Source: JAIBBV01 sp044347745 (GTDB taxonomy: Bacteria > Bdellovibrionota_C > UBA2361 > JAFLCA01). From it: a DNA stretch of 64,000 nt. The translations under genes were made by a program, and so were the position numbers. The stretch spans positions 7,460 to 71,459 of the forward strand of contig JBIKUD010000015.1 of assembly GCA_044347745.1 (NCBI GenBank), in the 5' to 3' direction. The notes under the pieces were generated by a model, which worked only from the letters and a program-made list of their open reading frames with translations, was not told the DNA's origin and searched no databases. Below are positions 8,239-17,786 of this stretch, piece by piece (within the stretch, counting starts at the first letter, position 1; each line of letters begins with the position of its first letter).

Positions 8239-8952
8239 CTATTTGTCTTTAAGCGTATGTTCAAAAAGTTGCTTCATACTATCCCTTAGCTCATCGTAAT
8301 TTGCCGAAGGAGGCGGGATAGCAGGAGAGGATAGTGCCGCTTGAATTGAGGCGAAAACTACGACTATCACAAATGTGCTTAATGCCGAAACAAGAACGTA
8401 CCCTATCCGCCGTGACTCTGGAACCTGAGTCAACACGCCGAGGCCGGTCCAAAAAAGATAAATAGAATAGAGTGCGGCAGCCGCAAAGGCAAAAAGAGCT
8501 AAAATAGGGAGTAGCGAGAGGATGCTAGCTACCATTAGTGGAGTCGTGGAATAGGCGCACAAACGAAACGCGACCTCTCTTGAAACTGTTGCTTCAAACT
8601 TAGGAGCAAAAAATTCAAGCACGATTGCTGCCACATAAAGCATACCGAGCATAAGAACGTAAGACACCGCTTGGGTAAGCAGGGTGCTGAATAGTGGAGC
8701 GCGATAGGTACCCAAAAAAGGAACGTTGATGCCAATAACTGCTAAACTAAGAAAACCGGTTAACGCAGGTAATAAGGCCAATATTAAGATATATTCTTTA
8801 TAGAGCTCGGTTATCGACTTATTCTCAGTCGCAATCTGCTTCCAGGTTTCAGTGGGCTGCAACAGCAGGGCCTTCGCGCGGCAAAAAACCGTGGTTAATT
8901 TTTGTTTGCAGCAGCCGACGGTGCATTGAGAGTTGTTCGAATTGGTTTCCAT
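8239..8952 (-). CDS. Yip1-domain-like multi-pass membrane protein
   Basis: I start at the ATG at 8952 (METNSNN), because the 37 residues before it in the longer frame look non-coding. The 237-residue product has an N-terminal Cys-rich patch (CTVGCCKQ), an amphipathic helix with the LLLQPTETWKQIA pattern that precedes bacterial Yip1 domains, and five hydrophobic segments. Function in bacteria is unknown. It lies just downstream of fliG on the same strand, but the gap and lack of a link to motility make a functional tie doubtful. Confidence 0.55.
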   Translation of the reverse strand: METNSNNSQCTVGCCKQKLTTVFCRAKALLLQPTETWKQIATENKSITELYKEYILILALLPALTGFLSLAVIGINVPFLGTYRAPLFSTLLTQAVSYVLMLGMLYVAAIVLEFFAPKFEATVSREVAFRLCAYSTTPLMVASILSLLPILALFAFAAAALYSIYLFWTGLGVLTQVPESRRIGYVLVSALSTFVIVVVFASIQAALSSPAIPPPSANYDELRDSMKQLFEHTLKDK

Positions 8953-9075
8953 AGTCGCAATTATCCGCGGCAATTTAAACTTCTGCAAGATACAGTTATA
9001 GTGAATTAGACTGGGAAATAGGCGCTTCAAAGGGCTTTGAGAGCCGTAAGTTGAAGGCCGCAACGATCTATGAAA

Positions 9076-10080
9076 TTAAACGAACTGTTCTTCAGCTCCA
9101 GCACCGCCAACCACAATCTTGCCTTCAGCCTCTAAGCGACGAACGATATCGACGATTCCTTGTTGGGCTTTTTCCACGTCTTTAAGTTTGACTGGGCCCA
9201 TTGCTTCTAGATCTTCCTTAATCATCTGGGCAGCACGTTGTGAAACGTTGCGGAAGAGGAGGTCTTGTAGTTCTGGACTTGCAGTCTTTAGCGCAAGCAC
9301 TAACTGATCACGTGGAATTTCTTTAAGGACTGTTTGAATACCCTTGTCGTCGATTTTTTTGCAGTCTTCAAAGGTGAACATGAGGTTTCGAATCTGTTCC
9401 GCAAGCTCAGGGAACATTTCTTCGATTTCGGTCAGGATACGCTCCTCATTGGTGCGATCGACAAAGTTAAGAATATCGGCGGCAGCTTTTGGACCACCAA
9501 TTTCTTCTTCTTCTGATAATCCGTTGCCTCGAAGCTGTGAGCGAAGCACCTCGCGAACCTCGTCAACGACATCACCTTTAACGTTATTTAGATTTGCAAT
9601 TCGAACAAGCACATCTGTTTGGGTTTCCTCGTTCATTTTCTGCAATACACCCGCAGATTGATCGGGATTCATTTTGGTCATCAAGAAGGCGACCGTTTGT
9701 GGATGCTCAGCAGCTATAAAGCCGTTAAGAATTTTCTCTGGAACGTCAGAAATAATGGCACTAATAGGCTCTTTTCTCGATCCCGTAATATACTCGAGTA
9801 AGCCTTCTCCCGCTTGGTCACCGAAGGCTTGTGAAATGACGTCCTTGGCAAACTCGCGACCATCAATAAGCAGCGTATCACCCGCTTTGAGCATGTTCCG
9901 AAATTCGCGCACCACAGTCATTTGGGTTTCACGGTCAACTTCAGAAACGGCCATAAATGCGCGGCTGATGCGCTTCACCTCTTGTTCGTTGAGGTTTTGA
10001 AGCACGTCTGAAGCAGTTTGCTTACCGAGTGATAGAAGTGTAAGCGCGGCCTTCTCTGTATTATTCAAATCGCGAGCCAT
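9076..10080 (-). CDS. fliG: Flagellar motor switch protein FliG
   Basis: A 334-residue FliG of normal length. It forms the upper ring of the rotor switch (C ring), binding FliF at its N-terminus and stator MotA at its C-terminus. Recognisable landmarks are the N-terminal LSLGKQTASDVLQNL helices, the middle-domain EHPQTVAFLMTKMNPDQSAGVL motif (the EHPQ face that contacts FliM) and the C-terminal torque helix with charged residues in LVLALKTASPELQDLLFRNVSQRAAQMI. It stands alone, without fliF, fliH or fliI next to it; fliH-fliI are about 20 kb away. Confidence 0.95.
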   Translation of the reverse strand: MARDLNNTEKAALTLLSLGKQTASDVLQNLNEQEVKRISRAFMAVSEVDRETQMTVVREFRNMLKAGDTLLIDGREFAKDVISQAFGDQAGEGLLEYITGSRKEPISAIISDVPEKILNGFIAAEHPQTVAFLMTKMNPDQSAGVLQKMNEETQTDVLVRIANLNNVKGDVVDEVREVLRSQLRGNGLSEEEEIGGPKAAADILNFVDRTNEERILTEIEEMFPELAEQIRNLMFTFEDCKKIDDKGIQTVLKEIPRDQLVLALKTASPELQDLLFRNVSQRAAQMIKEDLEAMGPVKLKDVEKAQQGIVDIVRRLEAEGKIVVGGAGAEEQFV

Positions 10081-10277
10081 GATATTGTAGTGTCTATAAT
10101 CGAGTTCAAGCCTGTATATTTAAGCGCAAATCTGACCAGTGTCGTGATTGGGCACAACAAGAGATAATGATGCACGCACGGTCTAATGGATTTAGATGTC
10201 GGAAAGACAAAGAAGGCACTTAAAAAGTGCACAAGCTAACTAGCTGTAGATATTATGTATTTTACAACGAGTAGTAT

Positions 10278-11012
10278 ATGAAGGCAATTATGTTGGCGGC
10301 AGGGCTAGGCACCCGTCTCGGCGCATTAACCGCTGAGAAGCCTAAAGCGATGGTTGCCGTCGCTGATAGGCCGATGTGTGAATGGGTGATAGGGCGCCTT
10401 AAAAAGGCGGGAGTGACGCAGTTAATTGTCAATTTGCACTATAAAGGCGACCTCATAAAAGAGTTTTTTAAGAAGAAAGAAAACTTTGGCATAGAAGTGC
10501 AGTTTTCCTATGAGCCTGAGATTCTAGGAACCGGGGGCGGGCTTAAGAATGTAGAGTGGTTCTTTAAGGACACCGCCGCGTTTATCGTTCACAATTGTGA
10601 TGTCTATTCAGATATTGATCTGAATGCCGTCGTCCTCGCTCACAAAGAACGTAACGCACTTGCAACACTTGTGACTCGAGCTGCTGAGGAAAGTTCCTAT
10701 TTATGCTTTAACTCAAAGCATGAGCTTGTGGGCTGGGAAAATCATTCCAAGTCTCAGTCGAAGCTTGTAGCAGCAAGCGAGGCCTATTCGCGAAAAGTAT
10801 TTACAGGAATTCAAGTGCTCTCGCCCCGGATTTTTGGATACATGACGAACTACCACGGAGCTTTTTCCATTATTGATACGTATCTTGAAGCAGCCGCAAA
10901 AGGTGAGAGAGTGCAAGAATATTCAAGCGATGCACATTACTGGATTGATATGGGTACTCCAGAAAAACATCGACAGTTGGGTGAATATTTGTTTTCGCAG
11001 GCAAAAAATTAA
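10278..11012 (+). CDS. Sugar-1-phosphate nucleotidyltransferase (MurU/HddC-like)
   Basis: A 244-residue nucleotidyltransferase of the NTP_transferase fold. It has the nucleotide loop LAAGLGTRL with the following KPKAM, the sugar-site loop LGTGGGLKN and a metal-binding region VHNCDVYSD, ending with WIDMGTPEKH. Members make NDP-sugars in the cytoplasm; size and sequence resemble MurNAc-1-phosphate uridylyltransferase (MurU) and HddC/RmlA-like enzymes, and substrate cannot be decided. A MurU role would fit the NamZ-type muramidase gene in this window, but that is inference. It converges on ubiD. Confidence 0.75.
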   Translation: MKAIMLAAGLGTRLGALTAEKPKAMVAVADRPMCEWVIGRLKKAGVTQLIVNLHYKGDLIKEFFKKKENFGIEVQFSYEPEILGTGGGLKNVEWFFKDTAAFIVHNCDVYSDIDLNAVVLAHKERNALATLVTRAAEESSYLCFNSKHELVGWENHSKSQSKLVAASEAYSRKVFTGIQVLSPRIFGYMTNYHGAFSIIDTYLEAAAKGERVQEYSSDAHYWIDMGTPEKHRQLGEYLFSQAKN

Positions 11013-11027
11013 CTTACGCACGGCGAA

Positions 11028-12788
11028 TTACCGAGATGCAGAAAAGTATTCCTTCCAGCGAGTATCAACCAAACGCTTAGTAGCAGGATCACATTCAAGT
11101 TCAGCCGGATAGCTTGGCTTCATACGCGCATCAATTAGAATTGGGCCTTCATAGGATAAATGATTGCGCACAATTTCCTTTTTAGCCGCATAGATATCGG
11201 CTCCGGGCTCAAAACGGGTGAAGGTAGTCCACAAAAAAGTTGAAGAAGTGCGGCAGGTCTTTTGTGCGTCATCTACTAATACAACCAAAGGCCAGTTTTT
11301 GAAGTGTGGCAATTTTGAAAGCACCGCTCCAAGCAAAGGTTCATCTTTTGCAGGGGGGCCTGCCACCACCAAACATCCAGGACAATAAACCACCGCCTCC
11401 GAGATGCCTGGCGGCAACTCTTGTGAAAATGTGTGCGGTAGTTCTCGAATAGGATCGCCAACACCCAAAAGCACTCCTTTACTGCCTTCATTCACCCGTG
11501 GGCCTGTATAATCAAGTGTATCCATTGCAAGATTTGAGAACACATACAGGTCTGTTCGGAAATCAGCACGCGCCAGGATATACGTGAGTAGCGACCTAAA
11601 ATCTTTGAGGTCCATTTTTTTATCAACAAGAAGCAAAAATTTGGTAAGCGACAGCTGTCCTTCGCCAAGAATGCGAAATGCTGAAGCCATGGCTTCGCGT
11701 TTGTAGCGCTGCTTTACTACTGCGCTACTGAGTGAATGAAACCCAGTTTCGCCATAGGACCAAAGGTCCTCTACAGCCGGCATCACTATCGGGAAGAGCG
11801 GCGAAAGCAGACTTTGTAAATAGTCACCAATAAAAAAATCTTCTTGTTTCGGTTTGCCCACCACCGTTGCGGCGCACACCGCATTTTTGCGATGGAGCAG
11901 TCCCGCACAGCGAAAAACAGGATAATCATGTTTTAGCGAGTAATAACCGTAATGATCTCCAAAAGGACCCTCCGGACGGAATTCGTTGGGGTTCACAGTG
12001 CCGACAAGCACAAACTCGGCGTCAGCCACCACAGGAAGTGGCCCAAATGGATTATGCGCAAGTGGTAATCTTTTTCCGAGAACCAAAGAAGCAAGTAATA
12101 GTTCGGGTACATTTTCGGGAAGGGGAGCGATGGCGGAAAGAATAAGAGCCGGAGGTCCGCCGATGTGAATGTTAACCGGTAGATTCTGTCCTAATTTTTT
12201 TGCTTCTGCGAGGTGAAATCCAGCACCTTTGCCAATTTGGCAATGTAACCCCGTGGTATCGTCATCAAAGCGTTGAATGCGATACATGCCTAAATTGTGA
12301 ATGCCCAGCGTGGGATGCTCGGTATACACGAGAGGCAGCGTAATAAAGGGGCCCCCATCTTCTTCCCATGTGGTGAGCAGGGGTAAGCGAGTGAGTCGGG
12401 CTGGCTTGTCAGCAACTTCAGTAACTGCTCCGTTAGCGCTTCGCTTGAGACCAATGCGAGCAAGATCGGCAAAAAGTTTTCGCTTTCCCCAAAGTTTTGA
12501 AAGTGTCGGAGGTAGTAATTCATGAGGCAGCGCGGCAATCTCCTGAACGAGTTTTTCCGGACGTTTACCAAACGCAAGCTCCATGCGTTTTTGGGTTCCA
12601 AACAAATTGGTTACGAGTGGAAATGCTGCACCTTTAATATTCGTAAAAAGTAATGCGGGCCCTCCCTCGTCAATAATGCGGCGGTGAATTTCTGCAGCCT
12701 CTAATCGAGCATCAACAGGAGCAGATATTTCGACGATATCTCGCTCTTTGCGCAGCAGGCTAATAAATGACTGAAGATCGCCAATCAT
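11028..12788 (-). CDS. ubiD: UbiD-family prenylated-FMN decarboxylase
   Basis: A 586-residue protein of the UbiD family, which decarboxylates aromatic or unsaturated acids with prenylated FMN, classically 4-hydroxy-3-polyprenylbenzoate in ubiquinone synthesis. The signature is visible: N-terminal DLQSFISLLRKE, RIQRFDDDTTGLHCQIG, the active-site EGPFGDHYGYYS and the C-terminal half with GVGDPIRELPH. It is about 90 residues longer than E. coli UbiD, as in the UbiD/MenA-type branch, so the substrate may differ. An aldo/keto reductase gene ends 9 bases upstream; no ubiX is in the window. Confidence 0.85.
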   Translation of the reverse strand: MIGDLQSFISLLRKERDIVEISAPVDARLEAAEIHRRIIDEGGPALLFTNIKGAAFPLVTNLFGTQKRMELAFGKRPEKLVQEIAALPHELLPPTLSKLWGKRKLFADLARIGLKRSANGAVTEVADKPARLTRLPLLTTWEEDGGPFITLPLVYTEHPTLGIHNLGMYRIQRFDDDTTGLHCQIGKGAGFHLAEAKKLGQNLPVNIHIGGPPALILSAIAPLPENVPELLLASLVLGKRLPLAHNPFGPLPVVADAEFVLVGTVNPNEFRPEGPFGDHYGYYSLKHDYPVFRCAGLLHRKNAVCAATVVGKPKQEDFFIGDYLQSLLSPLFPIVMPAVEDLWSYGETGFHSLSSAVVKQRYKREAMASAFRILGEGQLSLTKFLLLVDKKMDLKDFRSLLTYILARADFRTDLYVFSNLAMDTLDYTGPRVNEGSKGVLLGVGDPIRELPHTFSQELPPGISEAVVYCPGCLVVAGPPAKDEPLLGAVLSKLPHFKNWPLVVLVDDAQKTCRTSSTFLWTTFTRFEPGADIYAAKKEIVRNHLSYEGPILIDARMKPSYPAELECDPATKRLVDTRWKEYFSASR

Positions 12789-12797
12789 GCACTTTTC

Positions 12798-13829
12798 CTA
12801 CACCGGTCTTGGATTTCTTTCACTAAAAAAAGCTTGATGCCAAGTTGGGTAGGGCAGCGGACGTGCGCTCGCCGTATCCAGCGTTTTTATCTGATCCGAC
12901 GTAAGGCTCCAACCAAGTGCCCCAATATTTTCTTTAAGCTGGGTTTCGTTACGAGCGCCTATGATAATGGTTGAGACAGAGGGCCTTTGCAGCAGCCAAT
13001 TCAGGGCAACCTGAGGAACACTCTTTTTTACCTCTGAAGCAACTACCTCAAGGGCGTCCACTACCTGATACAGATATTCAGTTTCAACTTGAGGCCCAAG
13101 ATCAGCAGCTAATTGATGGGTAAGTCGAGTCCCTGAAGCAGGAGCATGGCCGCGTTTAATTTTGCCCGTTAAGCGGCCCCATCCAAGTGGGCTCCACACT
13201 ACTGCGCCAACACCCTGGTCTAATGCAAGTGGCATGAGGTCCCACTCGTAGTCACGTCCCACAAGAGAATAATAGGCCTGATGGGCCACATAACGAGTCC
13301 AGCCATGCTTCTCAGAAATGGCAAGTGACTTCATTAAATGCCAACTAGAAAAATTAGAGCAGCCAATATAGCGAATTTTACCCTGCTGAACCATGCGGTG
13401 TAAGGTGTCTAGCGTTTCTTCAATTGGCGTCGAAGCGTCAAATCCATGAAGCTGGTAGAGATCAATATAGTCAGTGCCTAAACGCTTTAAACTTCCCTCT
13501 ACCGCTCGTATAAGATGGAAACGTGAAGAGCCAACTTCGTTCGGTCCAGAACCCCAGGCAAAAGTTCCCTTGGTTGATATGAGAACTTGGTCTCGCCGTC
13601 CCTTAATGGCTTGACCCAAAATTTCTTCAGCCACTCCCGCAGAATAAATATCGGCTGAGTCGAACATATTGAGGCCAGCCTCTAAGCACACATCTATGAG
13701 GCGGCTTGCTTCTTTGACATCGCTTGAGCCGAAACCTTTAAATAGTTCGCCTTTCCCGCCAAAAGTGCCCGTACCAAGGGTGAGAACTGGAACTTTGAGT
13801 CCTGAATTTCCAAGTCGACGATATTCCAT
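12798..13829 (-). CDS. Aldo/keto reductase
   Basis: A 343-residue NAD(P)H-dependent oxidoreductase of the aldo/keto reductase barrel family. The catalytic tetrad can be placed: Asp and Tyr in DSADIYSAG, Lys in ISTKGT and His in LYQLHGFD. The C-terminal cofactor site reads IIIGARNETQLKENI. GGGAG-like Shine-Dalgarno (GGGAGCG) lies 5-10 bases before the ATG at 13829. It is followed 9 bases later by ubiD and probably shares its transcript. The true substrate is unknown; these enzymes are broad-range. Confidence 0.9.
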   Translation of the reverse strand: MEYRRLGNSGLKVPVLTLGTGTFGGKGELFKGFGSSDVKEASRLIDVCLEAGLNMFDSADIYSAGVAEEILGQAIKGRRDQVLISTKGTFAWGSGPNEVGSSRFHLIRAVEGSLKRLGTDYIDLYQLHGFDASTPIEETLDTLHRMVQQGKIRYIGCSNFSSWHLMKSLAISEKHGWTRYVAHQAYYSLVGRDYEWDLMPLALDQGVGAVVWSPLGWGRLTGKIKRGHAPASGTRLTHQLAADLGPQVETEYLYQVVDALEVVASEVKKSVPQVALNWLLQRPSVSTIIIGARNETQLKENIGALGWSLTSDQIKTLDTASARPLPYPTWHQAFFSERNPRPV

Positions 13830-13995
13830 GAGGCGCTCCCTAAATTGTTGCGAGCCCCTAGCTTAGCTGCTGTGAGTGCCAAGAACAAGAAATGCGGGTA
13901 GCGTAGGCCATAATCTAAATTGAGTACCGCTAATTACTCTCCGTCAGCCCGTCAGCTGTGCCCGCCCCGGTTTTCCAGCATCTGAGCCTGCTTGG

Positions 13996-14012
13996 CCTGA
14001 GCGTGTCTAAGG
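13996..14012 (+). repeat. Degenerate copy of a CCTGAGCTTATCGAAG-like intergenic motif
   Basis: CCTGAGCGTGTCTAAGG matches the motif copy at 14154-14170 at 13 of 17 positions, in the same orientation. I recall very similar CCCTGAGCTTGTCGAAGG words as abundant intergenic repeats in many bacterial genomes; this is recollection, not a search. Confidence 0.45.
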
Positions 14013-14032
14013 CAGCTTGTAGAAATTTTTGC

Positions 14033-14109
14033 ACCACCAAGACCGCTAAGACCGCAAAGTAGGCAACCCTTAGGAACTTTCACTTCGTGTTCTTGGCGGT
14101 CTTAGTGGT
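14033..14109. repeat. Long inverted repeat (27-nt arms) of the CCAAGACCGC / CTTCGTGTTCTTGG type
   Basis: The arm at 14033-14059 pairs with 14083-14109 at 22 of 27 positions around a 23-base loop. The right arm read on the minus strand begins ACCACTAAGACCGCC and ends AACACGAAG, a word family I remember as a dispersed non-coding repeat in diverse bacteria. It lies between two genes transcribed on the minus strand. It could stop transcription or stabilise RNA, or be a small mobile palindrome. Confidence 0.65.
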
Positions 14110-14153
14110 AAAATACTCCTCTGCGCCAATCTTGCACTGCTCGACTTGCCCGC

Positions 14154-14170
14154 CCTGAGCTTATCGAAGT
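14154..14170 (+). repeat. CCTGAGCTTATCGAAG intergenic motif
   Basis: This is the better conserved of two same-oriented copies in this intergenic space, ending 18 bases before the stop of the SNF2 gene. Together with the large inverted repeat it makes this 359-base gap a cluster of repeat-like elements. Confidence 0.5.
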
Positions 14171-14188
14171 GAACTTTCAATTCTCCGC

Positions 14189-17100
14189 CTAAGCCTCGCG
14201 GTCTTCAGCCGACAATCCATCAAGTGGCAACGGACTAAAGAGATTTTCAAGATCATCTTTGCTCAGTGAAAGAGTGCTTAACCCATTTTCATTAATCAGA
14301 GCCTCTACAAGCTTAGCCTTCTTGGCTTTAAGCTGCATAATCTTCTGTTCAATCGAATTCTCAGTAATCAAGCGGTACACATGAACCGTTTTGGTTTGTC
14401 CAATTCGGTGCGCTCGGTCTACAGCCTGATTTTCTACAGCAGGGTTCCACCACGGATCGTAAATGACCACGGTATCAGCGGCCGTTAAGTTAAGACCCGT
14501 GCCACCAGCTTTCAAACTTACCAAGAAAAGCCGTACGTCCGAGTCCCCATTAAAGCGATCAATAAGCTCCTGACGATTGCGTGTCGCGCCATCCAGGTAG
14601 AGATGACTAACTTTTTCCTCTTCAAGGAATCGGCGAATAATTGCAAGCATTTCCCGGAACTGACTAAAGAGCAGAATTTTTCGTCCCGAATCAAGCGCTT
14701 CTCGAATTAACTCGCGAAGCAAATTAAACTTGCCAGATTCGTAGCCTGTTACTTCACGTAAGGCCTCAATTGAGTTGGGATGGTTACATACCTGCCTTAG
14801 GCGTAGCAGTGCTGCCAAAATGGAAACGCTTGCGCCGCGTACGCCGACCTTGTTAACCGCCTCGAATACGCGTGGACGAACTTCTTCAAGAATTTCGTTA
14901 TAAAGAGCAGCTTGGGAAGGAGCCATAGACACATATTGTTCTGACTCAATTTTGGGCGGCAGATCTTTTTCAACTTCCGCTTTGGTTCTGCGCAAAATAA
15001 ATGGCTTGGTTTTCGAATTGAGAAAACGCGCAATTTGAACGCCTGGGCCACCTTCAAGAATTGGTTTCTCTATATAGGTTCTAAAATAGTCTACGGACCC
15101 AAGGTAGCCGGGCATCAAGAAGTCCATAATAGACCATAATTCAAGCGGCCTATTCTCAGTTGGAGTGCCGCTCAAGGCGAGGCGGCCCTTGGCCTTGAGA
15201 CTTTTTGCAGCTCGGGTAGTGGCTGTCTCAGGATTCTTAATGTTCTGGGCTTCGTCTAGAATAACGTACGAAAATTCATGTTTCTCAAGCTCGAAGCGGT
15301 CGAGTCTCAACAGTGCATAAGAGGTAATGATGAGATCATGTTTAGGAATGTCACCAAAATGTGCTTTGCGACCTGGCCCGTGTAATAGCAGAACTGACAT
15401 CTCAGGCACAAAGCGTTTGATTTCGTAGAACCAATTGGTGATTACTGAGGTTGGAGCAACAATAAGGGCGGGCTTTCCACTGGTTTTTGACTTACCTTTT
15501 TTTGGTAAGCAAATGTTCTGCAAAAACGCCAAGGTTTGTACGGTTTTACCCAAACCCATTTCATCGGCCAAAATTCCGCCTAAACCAAAATCATTCAAGA
15601 AGTGCAGCCAGCTAAGGCCCTCACTTTGATAACTTCTGAGTTTGCCACAAAAATTCTTATGGGGCTTTTGATTGGGAATAGATTGGAATTCTCTTAATTT
15701 TTGGTGCAGCTCTTTAATGCGCGAATCAATTGAGATCGAAAATTGTTCCTCGCTGAGTCCACTAAAACTAACCGCCTGAGCAGCGCTCATGCGCGTTTTT
15801 ATGGTGTTAGATAATCTAAAATTTGAGTCTAAAATTCCTAACGTGGTGCGTAGTTGCTGAATGCCACCGCCTGGCACTTTTGCATAGGCACCGCTATCTA
15901 GCCGGATCCAGCGGTCGCTGCCACCTTTTGCATTTTTAAACAAAGTGCTGAGCGGCACATTCGCATTGTTTTGTGTTAATGAAACTTGGCAGTCAAACCA
16001 GTCAACCTTTGATGATGATTTGCTGCGTAATTCCTCGTCTCGAGATGCTTGAATAGAAACAGAGATGTTGAGTTCTGAAAATTTAAGAGCTTTACGCACT
16101 TGTTCGAGACCCAGCACTTTCCACTCAGCGGGCAGTGCAGATTTACTTTGATGCACCAGATCCAGTGCATGGTCGCCTGAAACCGACACGCTGCGGCTTT
16201 CCCCTGCCGGGTTGAATCCCAATGATTTTAATAAATCGATGCAGTCACGTTCGTAGCTGCGATTTGGCAAATAGACCAAATTTTCGGACGCTTTTGGACT
16301 GGGGTACTCAAACTCTAATGTGCCCGCCAAAGTGAATTCATTTTGATAGGTAGTTGCAAGCGGGGAATAGGGATCGAGATGAAACTCACGTTTCGCAAGT
16401 TCTAAAACTGGCTTAGGAGTGACAATTTCTGATTCCGGTTGAAGCTCTGGGTTTAGAACTCGAATAAATTTTGGATCAAAAAGCCCCTGTCTGAGCTCTT
16501 CTAAGATTGGCGCAATTCTACTGCGCGGATAGCTGAGTACTGCATTTTGGGCAAAGAGTGTGGCAATACGCGAGGCATGAGGGGTAACTCGATATAAGGC
16601 ATTTCGTACCAAAGTCCAATACGGACCAGTGCCAATAAGTTCGCTATGTTTTAACTCGGTGCTGCCATCGCTTAAAATCCATTCCATTGAAAGATCTAGC
16701 CCATTGTCGGACCAGGCCAAGTTAAGACGCGCATCAAGTGGTTCGGTGGCAAATTCGATGTTTCGTTTGGTCGCCGCGTTTGTAACTTGCTTATATTCGG
16801 GGATAAGGCCTAACACCATTTCAATGGCGGAGCTTGCGTTGATGTACCAAAACTTATGTTCTTCGTCCCAGCTGCCTTCATCATCAAGAATTTTAACCAG
16901 TAAGGTATCAAGTGCTCGACTACTTACCTTGGTAAAACTCTCAAACAGAATTGGGCTTTGGGGTTCTCCATCAAAGCAAACTTGAACACCGAGGCGGTCG
17001 CTTGAAAGATCCAGAATGATGCTCACTGTGGGAGAGAACGCGACAGTGGCATTTGTTTGATGCTCTTTTTGGGAAACTGAACGAATTACCTCAGCAACTT

Positions 17101-17470
17101 CATTGGGGCTGCCAGTTGAAGTGCGATGCACCGCTTCGGGGGCAGCAAATCCATTGTGCGGATCGAGAAATCCAAGATCAAACGCATGCCAAAGCAGCGC
17201 CACAGCATGTGAGCACCATTGCTCGCGCATATCCTCGGTGCTTGAACAGCTACAAGTTGCTTCTGCATCTTGATTTGCATCAAACTCTACACCCACGCTA
17301 TGCATCAGTTCAGCGCTTGCGCGCACGACGCCCTTAATGGCGTTGCCCGTTTTACTGCATTCGCCCACATCACCGCTTCCGGCACGTTGTAAGCCTTCGT
17401 CAACCACAGAATAGGGAGCCCGGGTGCGAATGTAATCTAATAATTTTGAGCGCTGAGTAGTTTGGAGCAT
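14189..17470 (-). CDS. SWIM-domain SNF2-family helicase/ATPase
   Basis: A 1093-residue protein starting at the ATG at 17470; the longer frame uses a TTG 7 codons earlier. Near residue 60-110 lies a SWIM zinc finger (CSCSSTEDMREQWCSH, pattern CxC...CxH). The C-terminal third is a Swi2/Snf2 motor: Walker A DEMGLGKT, box II LDEAQNIKN, box III SGTPTENRPLELWSIMDF, then helicase C with SLKAGGTGLNLTAADTVV and AVDRAHRIGQ. Such HepA/SWIM-SNF2 proteins are thought to remodel protein-nucleic acid complexes. No methylase, nuclease or phage-defence partner lies beside it, so a defence role is unsupported. Confidence 0.92.
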   Translation of the reverse strand: MLQTTQRSKLLDYIRTRAPYSVVDEGLQRAGSGDVGECSKTGNAIKGVVRASAELMHSVGVEFDANQDAEATCSCSSTEDMREQWCSHAVALLWHAFDLGFLDPHNGFAAPEAVHRTSTGSPNEVAEVIRSVSQKEHQTNATVAFSPTVSIILDLSSDRLGVQVCFDGEPQSPILFESFTKVSSRALDTLLVKILDDEGSWDEEHKFWYINASSAIEMVLGLIPEYKQVTNAATKRNIEFATEPLDARLNLAWSDNGLDLSMEWILSDGSTELKHSELIGTGPYWTLVRNALYRVTPHASRIATLFAQNAVLSYPRSRIAPILEELRQGLFDPKFIRVLNPELQPESEIVTPKPVLELAKREFHLDPYSPLATTYQNEFTLAGTLEFEYPSPKASENLVYLPNRSYERDCIDLLKSLGFNPAGESRSVSVSGDHALDLVHQSKSALPAEWKVLGLEQVRKALKFSELNISVSIQASRDEELRSKSSSKVDWFDCQVSLTQNNANVPLSTLFKNAKGGSDRWIRLDSGAYAKVPGGGIQQLRTTLGILDSNFRLSNTIKTRMSAAQAVSFSGLSEEQFSISIDSRIKELHQKLREFQSIPNQKPHKNFCGKLRSYQSEGLSWLHFLNDFGLGGILADEMGLGKTVQTLAFLQNICLPKKGKSKTSGKPALIVAPTSVITNWFYEIKRFVPEMSVLLLHGPGRKAHFGDIPKHDLIITSYALLRLDRFELEKHEFSYVILDEAQNIKNPETATTRAAKSLKAKGRLALSGTPTENRPLELWSIMDFLMPGYLGSVDYFRTYIEKPILEGGPGVQIARFLNSKTKPFILRRTKAEVEKDLPPKIESEQYVSMAPSQAALYNEILEEVRPRVFEAVNKVGVRGASVSILAALLRLRQVCNHPNSIEALREVTGYESGKFNLLRELIREALDSGRKILLFSQFREMLAIIRRFLEEEKVSHLYLDGATRNRQELIDRFNGDSDVRLFLVSLKAGGTGLNLTAADTVVIYDPWWNPAVENQAVDRAHRIGQTKTVHVYRLITENSIEQKIMQLKAKKAKLVEALINENGLSTLSLSKDDLENLFSPLPLDGLSAEDREA

Positions 17471-17786
17471 GACCGGTCGAGTGTAGCACAAGCATGCCGC
17501 TCTATGGAAACGGGTGAAACAAGATTAAGCCCAGCTGCATTCATTTTTTTTTCAAAAATCAGCAATGTAGGAGGTAGTTGAAATTATCACTGAAGATATT
17601 AGCAAAACTTGCTCGGGGCAGGAGGTGCATACGAACCCGTCAATCTTTGGTTGCCCCTTTCAATCGGCGCAAAGTGCAACGTAGCCAGATTGAATGGTTC
17701 GCGAACGCAAGGAGACTTGCACCGGAAAGTAACTCCGAAAAGCAAATAGTTCGTTAACACTGACAAATTGATACTTACCGGCTTAG
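17471..17786. other. Intergenic region, 316 bases
   Basis: No recognisable gene or RNA. On the plus strand two AGGAGG words occur (17569-17574 and 17620-17625). The first stands 3 bases before a TTG that opens a 59-codon basic frame ending at 17757; the spacing is too tight to trust. A poly-T stretch lies near 17545. Confidence 0.4.

Noticed and set aside
10081..10277. Sigma-54 promoters before fliG, flgE and cheA
   Set aside because: GG and GC pairs were found, but with wrong spacing (8 instead of 10 bases).
14189..17470. Phage-defence island around the SNF2 helicase
   Set aside because: No methylase, nuclease, PLD or DUF partner of known SNF2 defence systems lies next to it.
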